Below the pieces are notes generated by a model that worked only from the letters and a program-made list of their open reading frames with translations, had not been told where the DNA came from and did no database searches. Of a stretch of DNA of 64,000 nt, positions 25,422 through 33,716 are shown piece by piece. The translations under genes and the position numbers were made by a program. This DNA is from JBBRGK01 sp036741355 (GTDB taxonomy: Bacteria; Chloroflexota; Dehalococcoidia; CAUJGQ01). The stretch is from assembly GCA_036741355.1 (NCBI GenBank), contig DAINSK010000001.1, forward strand, positions 124,001 to 188,000, in the 5' to 3' direction. The first letter of the stretch is position 1; each line of letters starts with the position of its first letter.

Positions 25422-26369
25422 TTAGCCGCGAGGTCGGGGCTGGAAGGTTGATTGACGAGAAATGTCGATGAGCGGCTTGACTACGCCATCGGCGATCAAC
25501 GCGACCATGTCGAGCCCGCCGAACAACGCCGGATCCTGGCCGCGCAGCGCTGGCCCTATTGGCTCGTCCTCAATCGACGCGTAATGTCCGTACAAAACGA
25601 GCACACGCAGTTCGGCATCGGCAATTGCTAACCGCTCGCGACTTTCGCGCAATACTGCCCGCAGCCGCTTGCGCAGCGGAGCGCCGCTTTCGGTCTGGTC
25701 AGACGGCGGTAGCCCCACCAGCGCGCAGCCTTCGCCACACAGCAGACGCTGCACCCGCCAGGAGTCCTCTGCCTCAACCGACGCGGATTCGTTCAACTCG
25801 AGCCCGTTACTCGCTTCCACAATCCGGTCGATCAATGCCGTGATGTACCCTTCGTCGCCCGGGAGGCGATGAAGCGCCATGCTGTCGATCTGGTAATACC
25901 CTTGGACGCGGTCCGTGAACTGGGCCCATAGCGGCGCCAGCCCGCCGTAAGCGGTGACATACGCCCCGGCTTCATCGCGCTTGCGAATGCCGATCGCAAT
26001 CGGCAGCCTCGCATCGGTCATTTCGCCCGGGGCGAGACGGTCGATCGCCTGTTGTACCAGGGCTGCTGCCTCCGAGGCCTTCGGCTCCGCCGCGGGCAGC
26101 TCTGCGCCCGCGGGAAGCCAGGCGAGAACTGCGCCATTATTGCCGGAGTCAAGCCGGTGTTCGAACGATTCGACGGCGCTTGTCCAGGATGCCAGACCGC
26201 CGCCGGAGTTGGCTGCTTCGATCGCAACGGCCATCCGCTTTCCGTCTATGCTTGTGCACAGTACGCCCCCGTCGATTTGTGCGGCAGCGGCCGGCCGCTC
26301 GCCCGTGCGCTCTTCCACCCAGTCGAGGAAAAGCTGCGCCAGCAGGCGCCGTTCAAGCGAATCGGACAA
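25422..26369 (-). CDS. Conserved-looking hypothetical protein
   Basis: A soluble, mildly acidic protein of about 315 residues with no recognisable motif, signal peptide or membrane segment. The open frame reaches back to 26534, but that would run into the divergent ferredoxin gene. The TTG at 26369 has GAGGGAA about seven bases ahead and starts a sensible sequence (SDSLERRLLAQLFLDWVEE). The C-terminal half has alternating hydrophobic patterns (LRVLVLYGHY, GGLDMVALIADGVVKPL). Codon usage is consistent with a real gene. Function unknown. Confidence 0.6.
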   Translation of the reverse strand: MSDSLERRLLAQLFLDWVEERTGERPAAAAQIDGGVLCTSIDGKRMAVAIEAANSGGGLASWTSAVESFEHRLDSGNNGAVLAWLPAGAELPAAEPKASEAAALVQQAIDRLAPGEMTDARLPIAIGIRKRDEAGAYVTAYGGLAPLWAQFTDRVQGYYQIDSMALHRLPGDEGYITALIDRIVEASNGLELNESASVEAEDSWRVQRLLCGEGCALVGLPPSDQTESGAPLRKRLRAVLRESRERLAIADAELRVLVLYGHYASIEDEPIGPALRGQDPALFGGLDMVALIADGVVKPLIDISRQSTFQPRPRG

Positions 26370-26486
26370 GCAGTCGTTCCCTCTTAGCCAGTGTTGGGCA
26401 GCAGAACAAGGATAGCACCGAGCCCCATTGTCAGCGTTCGTCGCGCGTCGTAGCATGCTGACACGGCGGGGAAGAGGAGGCAGCAG

Positions 26487-26684
26487 ATGGCGACGCTTAG
26501 ACCAGATATCGATTACGACCTCTGCAAGAGCCACGGTGTCTGTGCTCGGACAGCACCCGATATTTTTGAAGTCCGCGATGACGGCACGTACATCATTATG
26601 GAAGAAGTGCCTGAGAACCTGCGCGCCAAGCTGCAGGAGACGGTTGAGCTATGCCCCGAACAGGCAATCTCATTCGAGGAGTAA
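26487..26684 (+). CDS. [3Fe-4S]-type ferredoxin
   Basis: The 65-residue protein has three cluster cysteines: Cys13 and Cys19 in CKSHGVC and Cys56 in ELCPEQAI. The position of the usual second cysteine is His16, which is the pattern of [3Fe-4S] ferredoxins that serve cytochromes P450 and related oxygenases. GAGGAGG lies six to seven bases before the ATG. It diverges from the hypothetical gene and converges with a larger ferredoxin. No P450 is present in the window, so its redox partner is unknown. Confidence 0.88.
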   Translation: MATLRPDIDYDLCKSHGVCARTAPDIFEVRDDGTYIIMEEVPENLRAKLQETVELCPEQAISFEE

Positions 26685-26711
26685 TGGCCGGGTGGTAATC
26701 GGCATTGACGA

Positions 26712-26735
26712 AGGCCGGCCCGTACGGGCCGGCCT
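26712..26735. terminator. 24-base perfect palindrome between convergent ferredoxin genes
   Basis: AGGCCGGCCCGT and its exact complement ACGGGCCGGCCT form a perfect palindrome. As RNA it folds from either strand. It lies in the 81-base gap between two convergent ferredoxin genes and probably ends both transcripts. Confidence 0.6.
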
Positions 26736-26765
26736 AATGTATTCGTGCGGAAGTAATTGCCGGCG

Positions 26766-27230
26766 TCAGGCCGGCACCGGGACCATGGCGCCCGGCTTCT
26801 TCAGAAGCTCACGTGGCGGGTCGATGTAGATCGCGGCCCAGCCGCACGCCTCCTCGCATAGCCGGCAACCAGTGCATTTGCGCTCGTTCAATGTGGCGAC
26901 GCCGTAGAAGTCGCTGACCGTCTCGCTCTGCTGCAGGCTCAGCGCATCGAACGGGCAGATATTGATACATAGCTCGCAGCCGCTGCCGATGCAGTTGTCC
27001 TCGATGACGATCGCTTTCGGCCATTCCCTGCGCGGGAACGTCTTACAGACGTCGCCGAGGTCGTCAAGAATCGCTTCCGGTGGGCAGACCACGCCGCAGG
27101 CGCCGCAATCGATGCACAACGCCGGATCGATCACGTGGATAACGTTGCGCTCGCCGGTGATTGCGCCGGTTGGGCAGCGTTTAGTGCACGCCGTGCAACC
27201 AATGCACGTCTCGATAATTTCGTATGGCAA
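26766..27230 (-). CDS. Ferredoxin with four [4Fe-4S] binding motifs
   Basis: A 154-residue polyferredoxin. Four cysteine sets are visible: 9-12-15-19 (CIGCTACTKRCP), 39-42-45-49 (CIDCGACGVVCP), 80-85-88-92 (one residue wider at the front) and 119-122-125-129 (CTGCRLCEEACG). The first half resembles the 7Fe/8Fe ferredoxins; the second half may be a duplication of the same unit. The start is a TTG with GGAGG seven bases ahead. Electron carrier role is certain in outline, partner unknown. Confidence 0.88.
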   Translation of the reverse strand: MPYEIIETCIGCTACTKRCPTGAITGERNVIHVIDPALCIDCGACGVVCPPEAILDDLGDVCKTFPRREWPKAIVIEDNCIGSGCELCINICPFDALSLQQSETVSDFYGVATLNERKCTGCRLCEEACGWAAIYIDPPRELLKKPGAMVPVPA

Positions 27231-27275
27231 CCCGATACCTCCGCGGGCTCGTTCCGTGGTTCATATACCATTCTC

Positions 27276-27304
27276 AGTATAGCGGGCGCCCACAGAGCAC
27301 GCAA
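27276..27304 (-). promoter_or_regulatory. Promoter of the polyferredoxin gene
   Basis: On the minus strand TTGCGT, a 17-base spacer and TATACT precede the TTG start by about 45 bases. Confidence 0.5.
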
Positions 27305-27349
27305 AATCCAAATGTCTCACCCGTGGCCCGCTGATGAGGTTCCCCCGCC

Positions 27350-27370
27350 GACTGCCGACTGCCTACTGCC
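27350..27370 (-). repeat. Heptanucleotide repeat (GGCAGTC type), three units
   Basis: On the minus strand GGCAGTA, GGCAGTC and GGCAGTC follow each other. The first unit overlaps the last codons and the TAG stop of the ArsA-like gene, so the repeat supplies its C-terminus. Confidence 0.65.
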
Positions 27371-28550
27371 TATTCCCGGCTGCCTCGGGCAACGCCGGTC
27401 CGCTGAATGTGATCTCGAGGTTGCCATCTCGCAGGCGGGCGCCAGCGGCCTCAAGCGACGCGAGCGCTCGTGGGAGCGCTATTTCCCGGCGGATGTTGCC
27501 AACTTCGACGTAGAGCTCATCGCCCTTCTTGGCCATAGTCAGGCGCGTTGCCTCTACGTTCGGCATGGGAATACGCATCCGATAGCCGCCGTCGATCGGG
27601 TCGATCACCTGCGTCGGTCCGCGGTGAAGCACCTCGATCGGGTCTCCTTCGGAGAACATCTGGCCGGCGAGGTCTGCGAGGGCGGCCAGGCCTATCACCT
27701 CACGTGGAGAACGGAACGCCCTAAGGATCGGCAGCGGCCGGAAACTGTCTTCGACCCAGCGAATATACCGTTGTTGCTGATCCCACATCTCGCTCAAGTA
27801 GGCGCCCTCGGCGGCTGGCTCGGGCAATACCTGGTTGAGCACAACGGCGTCGATCGGGTATCCGAAAAGGTTTAGATAGGTCTGCGCCCTCAACGCTTCT
27901 TTGACCACCATCCGTTCTGGGATCACCACTAGCCTGTAACTCGCCACTTCCGGGTCGGTGAGCACGAGCCGCAGCCCTTTCACCTGCTCGGAGATGCGAT
28001 CGGCGAAATCGAGCAGACCGCCGTCGCCCGCGAGTCCCTTTGCCAGCGGGCGCGCGAAGCGCGGAATCCGCTTCGCCCAACGCTTCAGCCGCTCCGCGTA
28101 CCAGGGAAAGGTCTCGGGCATCGACAGCAGGCGGATCGTCTCACCGGTCGGCGCGGCGTCGACGAACACGGCGTCATACTCTCCGCCCTTGCTGAGCTCG
28201 TGAACCTGTGCAAGTGCGACGATCTCGTCCATCCCGGGCAATATCGCCAGCTCTTCGGCGGCAACTTCGCCCAACCCTTCGCCGGCAAGCGCCTGGTTCA
28301 CCTCAGGACGAACAGACTCCCAATAGCGACGCATCTCGGCAAGGACATTGATTTCCTGCGCCCAAAGGTTGGGTGCCAGGGCGCGGGGCTGGTCGCTTAG
28401 CTCGTGGTCCAGCACGTCGCTTAGGCTGTGCGCGATGTCCGTGCTCACGACCAGCGTGCGGTGCCCTTTTGCGGCCGAACAAACGGCAGAGGCGGCCGAG
28501 GTGGTGGTCTTACCGACGCCCCCCTTGCCAAGGTAAAGAACGATACGCAC
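27363..28550 (-). CDS. ArsA/GET3-family ATPase with C-terminal HSP20-like domain
   Basis: The 395-residue protein begins with the deviant Walker A GKGGVGKTT (8-16) of the ArsA/MinD class, then a switch I region TDIAHSLSDVL and switch II VDAAPTGETIRLL. It is a single-ATPase form, unlike duplicated ArsA of arsenite pumps. The last 100 residues (DGGYRMRIPMP, GDELYVEVGNIRREIALP) look like the small alpha-crystallin-type domain found at the end of many bacterial ArsA-like proteins. No arsB or arsR is near, so arsenite export is unlikely; protein targeting or chaperoning is more plausible. It ends the HIT-Gfo/Idh-ArsA group. Confidence 0.85.
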   Translation of the reverse strand: MRIVLYLGKGGVGKTTTSAASAVCSAAKGHRTLVVSTDIAHSLSDVLDHELSDQPRALAPNLWAQEINVLAEMRRYWESVRPEVNQALAGEGLGEVAAEELAILPGMDEIVALAQVHELSKGGEYDAVFVDAAPTGETIRLLSMPETFPWYAERLKRWAKRIPRFARPLAKGLAGDGGLLDFADRISEQVKGLRLVLTDPEVASYRLVVIPERMVVKEALRAQTYLNLFGYPIDAVVLNQVLPEPAAEGAYLSEMWDQQQRYIRWVEDSFRPLPILRAFRSPREVIGLAALADLAGQMFSEGDPIEVLHRGPTQVIDPIDGGYRMRIPMPNVEATRLTMAKKGDELYVEVGNIRREIALPRALASLEAAGARLRDGNLEITFSGPALPEAAGNRQ

Positions 28551-28565
28551 TGTATTTTGTTCTTC

Positions 28566-29576
28566 CTATTCCAACGAAACTGCTCTTCCCGTCTTTGCCG
28601 ATTCGAGCAATGCGTCCAGCGCCTCTACGACGCGCAATCCATCCTCCCCGGACGCGCTTGGCTCGTCGCGATCTTGGACGGATCGCGCGAATGCTTCCGC
28701 CTGCAAGGCATACATATCAACGCCGACCGGCACTCCAACCAATTCGGCGTCGGCCCCCTCGATCTCGAGCGCGCCGTGCGTTGCTTCGTCGATGGTGTGC
28801 CGGGCCGCCACGCGCGCATCGGCGCCGATCACGACGAGGTCGTTCTCCGGACGCGGAATGGCGCGCAAACAGCGGATCTGCGCCAGCGTGCCACGGCTGA
28901 AGCGCAGCGATGCGACGGCTCGTGTTTCGAGCGGGCTGATCGGGCTGGCCGCGGCGTTTGTAAATGCGCTGACGGCGGTGATCTCGTCGTCCAGAACGAA
29001 GCGGAGCAGATCCAGCACATGCACGCCCGTCCCGGTTGTGATGCCCGCAAACACGAGGTCTGGGTCCGACCGCCACGGGGAGTTGTATCCCTGCCCGGGG
29101 CGCACCGGAGCCGTTGACCACTCCGCCTCCGCGAAGGCGATGTCGCCCAGCGCTCCGGAGGTGACCAGCCGGCGCACCTCCTGGTGGAGCGGGTGGTAGC
29201 GGAGGTGGAAACCGGTGCCCAGTTGCACCCCGGTGCGCCGGGCGGTGCGGATCATTTCGCGCGCGTCGGCGCGACTGGTCGCCAGGGGCTTCTCGCACAG
29301 CACGCTCTTCCCCGCACGTAGCGCCGTAAGCACCGGTTCGAGGTGGAGGCTGTGCGGGGTTGCCACCCAAACGCATTGCACGTCCGGGTCGCGGACGGCG
29401 GCTTCCAGGTCGTCGTAGGCGCGTGGAGCGCCATACTCAGACGCGAACTCCTCGGCACGTTTGCGGTCGCGACTCACGACCGCTATGAGGTGGCAGCCGA
29501 GCGCCCGGTTGAGCGCTGGCGCGATCCGATTTGCCGCAAACCTACCGGTGCCGACGATGGCCCAGCCGGAAGCCAT
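28566..29576 (-). CDS. Gfo/Idh/MocA-family oxidoreductase
   Basis: An NAD(P)-dependent sugar-dehydrogenase-type enzyme of 336 residues. The Rossmann fold opens with WAIVGTGRFAANRIAP, the EKP motif of the active site is in LCEKPLATS, and GTGFHLRYHP follows at the expected distance. The C-terminal half is the alpha/beta substrate domain. I start at the ATG at 29576, which has AGGAGA five bases ahead, not at the in-frame codon at 29606. It lies 13 bases from the HIT gene upstream and 15 bases from the ArsA-like gene downstream. Substrate unknown. Confidence 0.9.
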   Translation of the reverse strand: MASGWAIVGTGRFAANRIAPALNRALGCHLIAVVSRDRKRAEEFASEYGAPRAYDDLEAAVRDPDVQCVWVATPHSLHLEPVLTALRAGKSVLCEKPLATSRADAREMIRTARRTGVQLGTGFHLRYHPLHQEVRRLVTSGALGDIAFAEAEWSTAPVRPGQGYNSPWRSDPDLVFAGITTGTGVHVLDLLRFVLDDEITAVSAFTNAAASPISPLETRAVASLRFSRGTLAQIRCLRAIPRPENDLVVIGADARVAARHTIDEATHGALEIEGADAELVGVPVGVDMYALQAEAFARSVQDRDEPSASGEDGLRVVEALDALLESAKTGRAVSLE

Positions 29577-29589
29577 AGAGTTCTCCTGT

Positions 29590-30099
29590 TTACCGCCGTG
29601 CTGCACTCGTGTCGATCACTTCGCGAAAGTGAGGTGCGAGCCTGGCGTATGTCTGGTCCAGGCTTTCCGGCAGCACTTTCGTTTCCGAAAGCACCGGCAT
29701 GAAATTGGTGTCGCCCGCCCACCGCGGCACGACGTGGACGTGCAGATGGTCTGGCTCGCCGGCGCCCGCGACTCCGCCCAGATTCATGCCGACGTTGAAG
29801 CCCTCGGGGTGGTAGACGTTAATGAGTACCCTGACGCAACGCTGTGAGAGTGCGATCATTTCGCCGGCCACTTTTGGCGCAAGCTCGGCGAAATTTCCGG
29901 TGTGCTTGTAGGGAGCGACGAGCAGATGACCGCTGTTGTACGGGTACAGATTCATCAGTGCAAAGGCCAACTCTCCACGGCACAGGATGAGATTCTCCGG
30001 GTCGCGACCTTCGGCCGGTTTCTGGCACAAAAAACAGCCTTCCGGCCGTGGGTCAGCGCCCACGTACTCTGCCCGCCACGGTGTCCAGAGCCGTTCCAC
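29590..30099 (-). CDS. HIT-family nucleotide hydrolase
   Basis: A histidine-triad protein of the branch with an N-terminal zinc site. HLHVHVV near residue 117 is the catalytic triad, and CFLC (Cys22 and Cys25) begins the zinc ligand set. The sequence begins with ERLWTPWRAEY, as in many bacterial members annotated as AP4A phosphorylase-like hydrolases. I start at the GTG at 30099 (169 aa), behind GGAGAAGGGAA. An ATG at 30123 would add eight residues, but a possible -10 (TATACT, near 30134) would then leave almost no leader. Confidence 0.88.
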   Translation of the reverse strand: MERLWTPWRAEYVGADPRPEGCFLCQKPAEGRDPENLILCRGELAFALMNLYPYNSGHLLVAPYKHTGNFAELAPKVAGEMIALSQRCVRVLINVYHPEGFNVGMNLGGVAGAGEPDHLHVHVVPRWAGDTNFMPVLSETKVLPESLDQTYARLAPHFREVIDTSAARR

Positions 30100-30253
30100 G
30101 CGGCACTGTTCCCTTCTCCGCATCTCTATCGATAGTATAGCTGGGCGAACACGGCTGCGGCGGCGAGCGGTGCCCATTCACCCCTGAGAGCTTTCCTCAT
30201 CGCGGTCCGGAACGCACAATAGGAACACTGGTAGTGGGTCGGCGAGGCGGCAT

Positions 30254-31177
30254 ATGGACGTGCAAAGAAACGGCGCTGGGCGTCAACTGATACCGGTCGA
30301 GGTAGATGACGCCGGAGCGACCGCATCAGTGATGGCCGTGTTTGACGACGTTCAACAGGTTCTTCGTGTGCCGTTTGTGGATCAGTTGTGGCGCGTACTC
30401 GCGCACTTTCCGGAGTTGTTGCCGCGAGCGTGGGAGCGGCTCGCGGGCGCGCTTGGGAGCTTTGAAGCCGAGCAGGCCGGCGATGCTCTACGGCGCGTCG
30501 CGGTTATTCCGCTTGCATTCGGGCTACCTTCGCATAAAGCGTTCCGCGGCGATATGAGCCGCGCTGAAATCGGCTCCGATGACCGTGAGCGCATCAGCAA
30601 CTTCACCGGTGCCATGCACTACGTGCTCCCAAAATTGCTGATCGCCGCGGCATTGCTGGAGGATGCCTTACAGCCCGGTGACCCGGCCGGGAGTTCCACA
30701 CGTGACGAGCTTCGGCCGCTGCCACGCGGTATAGCGCCGGGCGCCCCGCAGGTACGGCCGATCGACCCGGACAACGCGCGCGGCCAAGCGATCGATCTGT
30801 TCGCCGAGATTCGCAAGAGCCACGCTTACCCGGCGCTCTCCGACTATTACCGCAGCATCGTGATGGCGGGCGACTTCTTGCGCCTCGCCTGGAATGCGCT
30901 GCGTCCGATCGTCGGCGACCCGGACTACTACGCCCGTGCGAGCGCGGTGACGGCACAAGCGCGCGACATCGCCCTCCAGTTCCGCCAGGCGAAGGAGAAA
31001 CGGCTTGCCACGCGCGCCATTTCCGACCCAGCCGCGCTGCAGGCAACGGTGAAGTTTTACCTGGAACGGTTGCTGCCCGAGACGCTCGTCGAAGTGACGA
31101 TCGTCAAGGGGCTTATGGACGGCCCGGACGGCGCGGCGTATAACCGCTTCAGTCTTACGGACCAATCGCCTGCGTAG
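30254..31177 (+). CDS. DehI-like haloacid dehalogenase-family protein
   Basis: The 307-residue all-helical protein resembles the DehI group of 2-haloacid dehalogenases, which are built of two related halves. Both halves are visible: VFDDVQQVLRVPFVDQLWRVLAHFPELLPRAWERL near residue 30 and LFAEIRKSHAYPALSDYYRSIVMAGDFLRLAWNAL near residue 180. The second is the better match to the family consensus. I cannot verify the catalytic Asp by eye. It is transcribed away from the HIT gene. A non-dehalogenase role is quite possible, as most family members are uncharacterised. Confidence 0.6.
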   Translation: MDVQRNGAGRQLIPVEVDDAGATASVMAVFDDVQQVLRVPFVDQLWRVLAHFPELLPRAWERLAGALGSFEAEQAGDALRRVAVIPLAFGLPSHKAFRGDMSRAEIGSDDRERISNFTGAMHYVLPKLLIAAALLEDALQPGDPAGSSTRDELRPLPRGIAPGAPQVRPIDPDNARGQAIDLFAEIRKSHAYPALSDYYRSIVMAGDFLRLAWNALRPIVGDPDYYARASAVTAQARDIALQFRQAKEKRLATRAISDPAALQATVKFYLERLLPETLVEVTIVKGLMDGPDGAAYNRFSLTDQSPA

Positions 31178-31236
31178 GCACGGACCTGCCATTACAGCCA
31201 GGCGCTCGTTGATGGTCGCGAAGAGGCAGAGGGCAT

Positions 31237-31809
31237 ATGGCGACGGCTGAACAGGTATCTGAACTGGTCGAAAAGATGGGGCAGCAGCGAGCAGCGCTTG
31301 TCGGGCAGGTCGTCAGTCTAACTAATGAAGACGCCAGCCGCATGCCGGTCGACAAGACCGGCGAAGAGCAGTGGACGGTCAAAGAGCAGCTCGCACACCT
31401 CTGCGAGATGGAGCTTTCCTACACGACCTGGGTGCGCGCCGCGCTAAACGCGGATAATCCGGACGTGGGAGGGCTCTCGACGTCACCCGTTGCAATCCCG
31501 ATCGAAGCCGCAAACGGCCACGGCGTCCATGAACTGCTCGACATCATGGCCTCCGAGCGCCTCGCCACGCTTGCCCTGATCGAGGGGCTGGGGCTGGGCG
31601 ACTTCGACCGGCCCGGCACGCACCCGATGTTTGGCACGCTCACCGTTCTTCAGTGGCTGCGATCGTTTTACAGGCATGACCGCATGCATTTCGACCAGAT
31701 AGCGGGCAGGGATCCCGAATATCGGCCCAGGTTCACCGCAGCGGAGCCAAATCAACGGGCCGCGCGCCTGGCCAAAGTTCAACATGAGCGCCAGGAGAGT
31801 CGCGGGTGA
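31237..31809 (+). CDS. DinB-like metal-binding four-helix protein
   Basis: The 190-residue protein has the layout of the DinB/DUF664 superfamily: an N-terminal helix, WTVKEQLAHLCEME with the first metal His, and a late pair of histidines in RHDRMHFDQI. Those three histidines form the usual metal site. Such proteins act as thiol transferases or hydrolases, but most, including this one, have no known substrate. It overlaps no neighbour when the next gene starts at 31865. Confidence 0.8.
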   Translation: MATAEQVSELVEKMGQQRAALVGQVVSLTNEDASRMPVDKTGEEQWTVKEQLAHLCEMELSYTTWVRAALNADNPDVGGLSTSPVAIPIEAANGHGVHELLDIMASERLATLALIEGLGLGDFDRPGTHPMFGTLTVLQWLRSFYRHDRMHFDQIAGRDPEYRPRFTAAEPNQRAARLAKVQHERQESRG

Positions 31810-31864
31810 CCCGCCCGCCTGGTCGCCACGGACCGTGCCGCTATCCAGCATGGCGGAGGTGAGC

Positions 31865-32869
31865 TTGACCGGCAACAGGCCACACGTCTTCGTCACCCGT
31901 CACCTCCCCGGCGACGCCCTCGAAATGCTCCGCGAACGGGCGAACGTGGACCTCTGGGAGGACGCGCTGCCGCCGCCCCGCCAGGTATTGCTGGATCGGT
32001 CGCGCCACGCCGAGGGACTTATCTCGCTACTCACGGACAAGATCGACACCGAACTGCTCGAGGCCTGTCCGCGACTCTCGGTCGTGGCTAACTACGCGGT
32101 CGGGTATGACAACATCGACGTGCCGGCGTGCACCCAGGCGGGCGTCTTCGCTACTAATACTCCCGGCGTCCTGACCAACACCACCGCCGATTTCGCGTTC
32201 GCTCTATTGATGGCGGCCGGGCGGCGCGTGGTAGAGGGGGACCGGTTCACGCGCGAGAATCGGTGGAAGACGTGGGGTCCGGAGCTGTTGTTGGGTACCG
32301 ACGTTTACGGCGGCACGCTCGGGCTTGTCGGCGTGGGGCAGATCGGCTCGGCGGTTGCGCGGCGGGCGCGCGGCTTCGACATGCACGTGCTGTATCACGA
32401 TGCAGTGCCGCGCCCCGATCTCGAAGAATCGCTCGGGTTGCAGCGCACCGACCTGGAGACGTTGCTGCGCGAGTCCGATTTCGTCAGCCTCCACGTGCCC
32501 TTGCTTCCCGAAACGCACCACCTCATCAGCGATCGCCAGCTTGAATTGATGAAGCGCACAGCCGTGCTGGTGAACACATCTCGTGGACCGGTGGTGGACG
32601 GCGCGGCGCTCTACCGAGCGCTGAAGGCGGGACGCCCCGCCGCCGCGGGACTCGACGTCACGGAAACGGAACCGATCTCTCCGGAAGACCCGCTTCTTAC
32701 CTTGCCCAACGTGATCATTGCGCCGCACATTGCTAGCGGCTCGTTTGTCACGCGCTCACGAATGGCTCAGATGGCGGTCGATAACGTTCTGGCCGGTATG
32801 GCGGGCCGGGTGCCGCCCGACTGCCTCAACCCTCAGGTCACTGAGCGCCATCGCGGTCGCGGGGATTGA
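31865..32869 (+). CDS. D-2-hydroxyacid dehydrogenase (glyoxylate reductase-like)
   Basis: A 334-residue enzyme of the D-isomer-specific 2-hydroxyacid dehydrogenase family. The NAD motif is LGLVGVGQIGSAVARRA. The catalytic residues are Arg in VNTSRGPVVDG, Glu in DVTETEPI and His in IIAPHIAS. The GVFATNTPGVLTNTTADFAFAL region resembles glyoxylate/hydroxypyruvate reductases. The frame is open from 31784, overlapping the DinB-like gene; the TTG at 31865 is preceded by GGAGGTGA, the best ribosome site. An ATG at 31850 is the alternative. Confidence 0.9.
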   Translation: MTGNRPHVFVTRHLPGDALEMLRERANVDLWEDALPPPRQVLLDRSRHAEGLISLLTDKIDTELLEACPRLSVVANYAVGYDNIDVPACTQAGVFATNTPGVLTNTTADFAFALLMAAGRRVVEGDRFTRENRWKTWGPELLLGTDVYGGTLGLVGVGQIGSAVARRARGFDMHVLYHDAVPRPDLEESLGLQRTDLETLLRESDFVSLHVPLLPETHHLISDRQLELMKRTAVLVNTSRGPVVDGAALYRALKAGRPAAAGLDVTETEPISPEDPLLTLPNVIIAPHIASGSFVTRSRMAQMAVDNVLAGMAGRVPPDCLNPQVTERHRGRGD

Positions 32870-32895
32870 CAAAATCACATGCAACTTTCTAGCCT
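32866..32895 (+). promoter_or_regulatory. Possible promoter of the phosphoribosyltransferase gene
   Basis: TTGACA overlaps the stop codon of the dehydrogenase gene; an 18-base spacer and TAGCCT follow. The -10 is weak, but the -35 is perfect. Confidence 0.4.
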
Positions 32896-32945
32896 TTGTT
32901 CAGTTAATGCCGAGCATAGCGTTCAGATGATATTCTCATGTCGAC

Positions 32946-32972
32946 AAGCCGCGTCAGGCGACCGGCTTTTTT
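32946..32972 (+). terminator. Intrinsic terminator or attenuator before the phosphoribosyltransferase gene
   Basis: AAGCCG, a bulged C, GTC, loop AGGC, GAC and CGGCTT form a stem followed by six Ts in total. It stands 22 bases before the phosphoribosyltransferase ATG, so it is either the end of the dehydrogenase transcript or an attenuator in a leader. Confidence 0.65.
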
Positions 32973-32993
32973 CATATCTACGGCGGTGGTGAC

Positions 32994-33659
32994 ATGGCGC
33001 GATCGAACGCGGCCGCTGGGAAATCCTGGCTGGCAAAAGAGCTGTGGGATCTGGATGCGATCCAATTCGGCGACTTTACCCTGGGACGGACGCTGAACAC
33101 GCCGGTATATGTCAATCTGCGACGGCTGGTGAGCAACCCGGCCGCCCTGCAGCGGGTAGGACGGGTCATTAAAGAAGAGTCCGAGACCCTGTTGACGATG
33201 CTGCACCAGCATATGGATCCATTCAGCCGTTGCGCCGGGGTACCGTTCGGCGGGCTGCACCTGGCCACCGCGTTCTCGCTGACCGCGCGGGTTCCCATGA
33301 TCTACCTGCATCCGCAGAAGGACGGCTCGGGCAGCGTCATCGAAGGCGTCTACATCCCCGGCCAGACAGTGCTGGTGATCGACGACCTGATCAGCGGTGG
33401 CACGTCAATCATTGAGACCGCCGCACAACTGCGCGAAGCCGGTCTACACGTCAAGGACGCGATCGCGCTGGTCGATCGTCGACAGGGCGGAAAAGAGCGC
33501 CTACGGCAACACGGCATCCGGCTGATTCCGCTGCTCGACCTGGAGATGCTGCTGAACTGGGGCATGGCTAACGGCCGCATCGAGGACGAAGCCCAGTACC
33601 GCGCCAGTATTGACTTCCTCCACTCGCGGGGCACGAAGGCCGAGGACGAGGCGGTTTAG
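32994..33659 (+). CDS. Orotate phosphoribosyltransferase-like protein
   Basis: A 221-residue type I phosphoribosyltransferase. The PRPP-binding motif is LVIDDLISGGTSII, with the acidic pair and the GGTS turn typical of PyrE. The N-terminal TPVYVNLRRLVSNPAALQ resembles the substrate hood of orotate phosphoribosyltransferases, and the LHPQKDGSGSVIEG flexible loop precedes the motif. No other pyr genes are adjacent. A terminator-like hairpin in the leader suggests regulation. A purine or other base as substrate cannot be excluded. Confidence 0.75.
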   Translation: MARSNAAAGKSWLAKELWDLDAIQFGDFTLGRTLNTPVYVNLRRLVSNPAALQRVGRVIKEESETLLTMLHQHMDPFSRCAGVPFGGLHLATAFSLTARVPMIYLHPQKDGSGSVIEGVYIPGQTVLVIDDLISGGTSIIETAAQLREAGLHVKDAIALVDRRQGGKERLRQHGIRLIPLLDLEMLLNWGMANGRIEDEAQYRASIDFLHSRGTKAEDEAV

Positions 33660-33716
33660 ACGCCTCTCACAAGAACCGGGTTCACCGCCAGGTGATACGA
33701 TCGACACTCCGACGCT

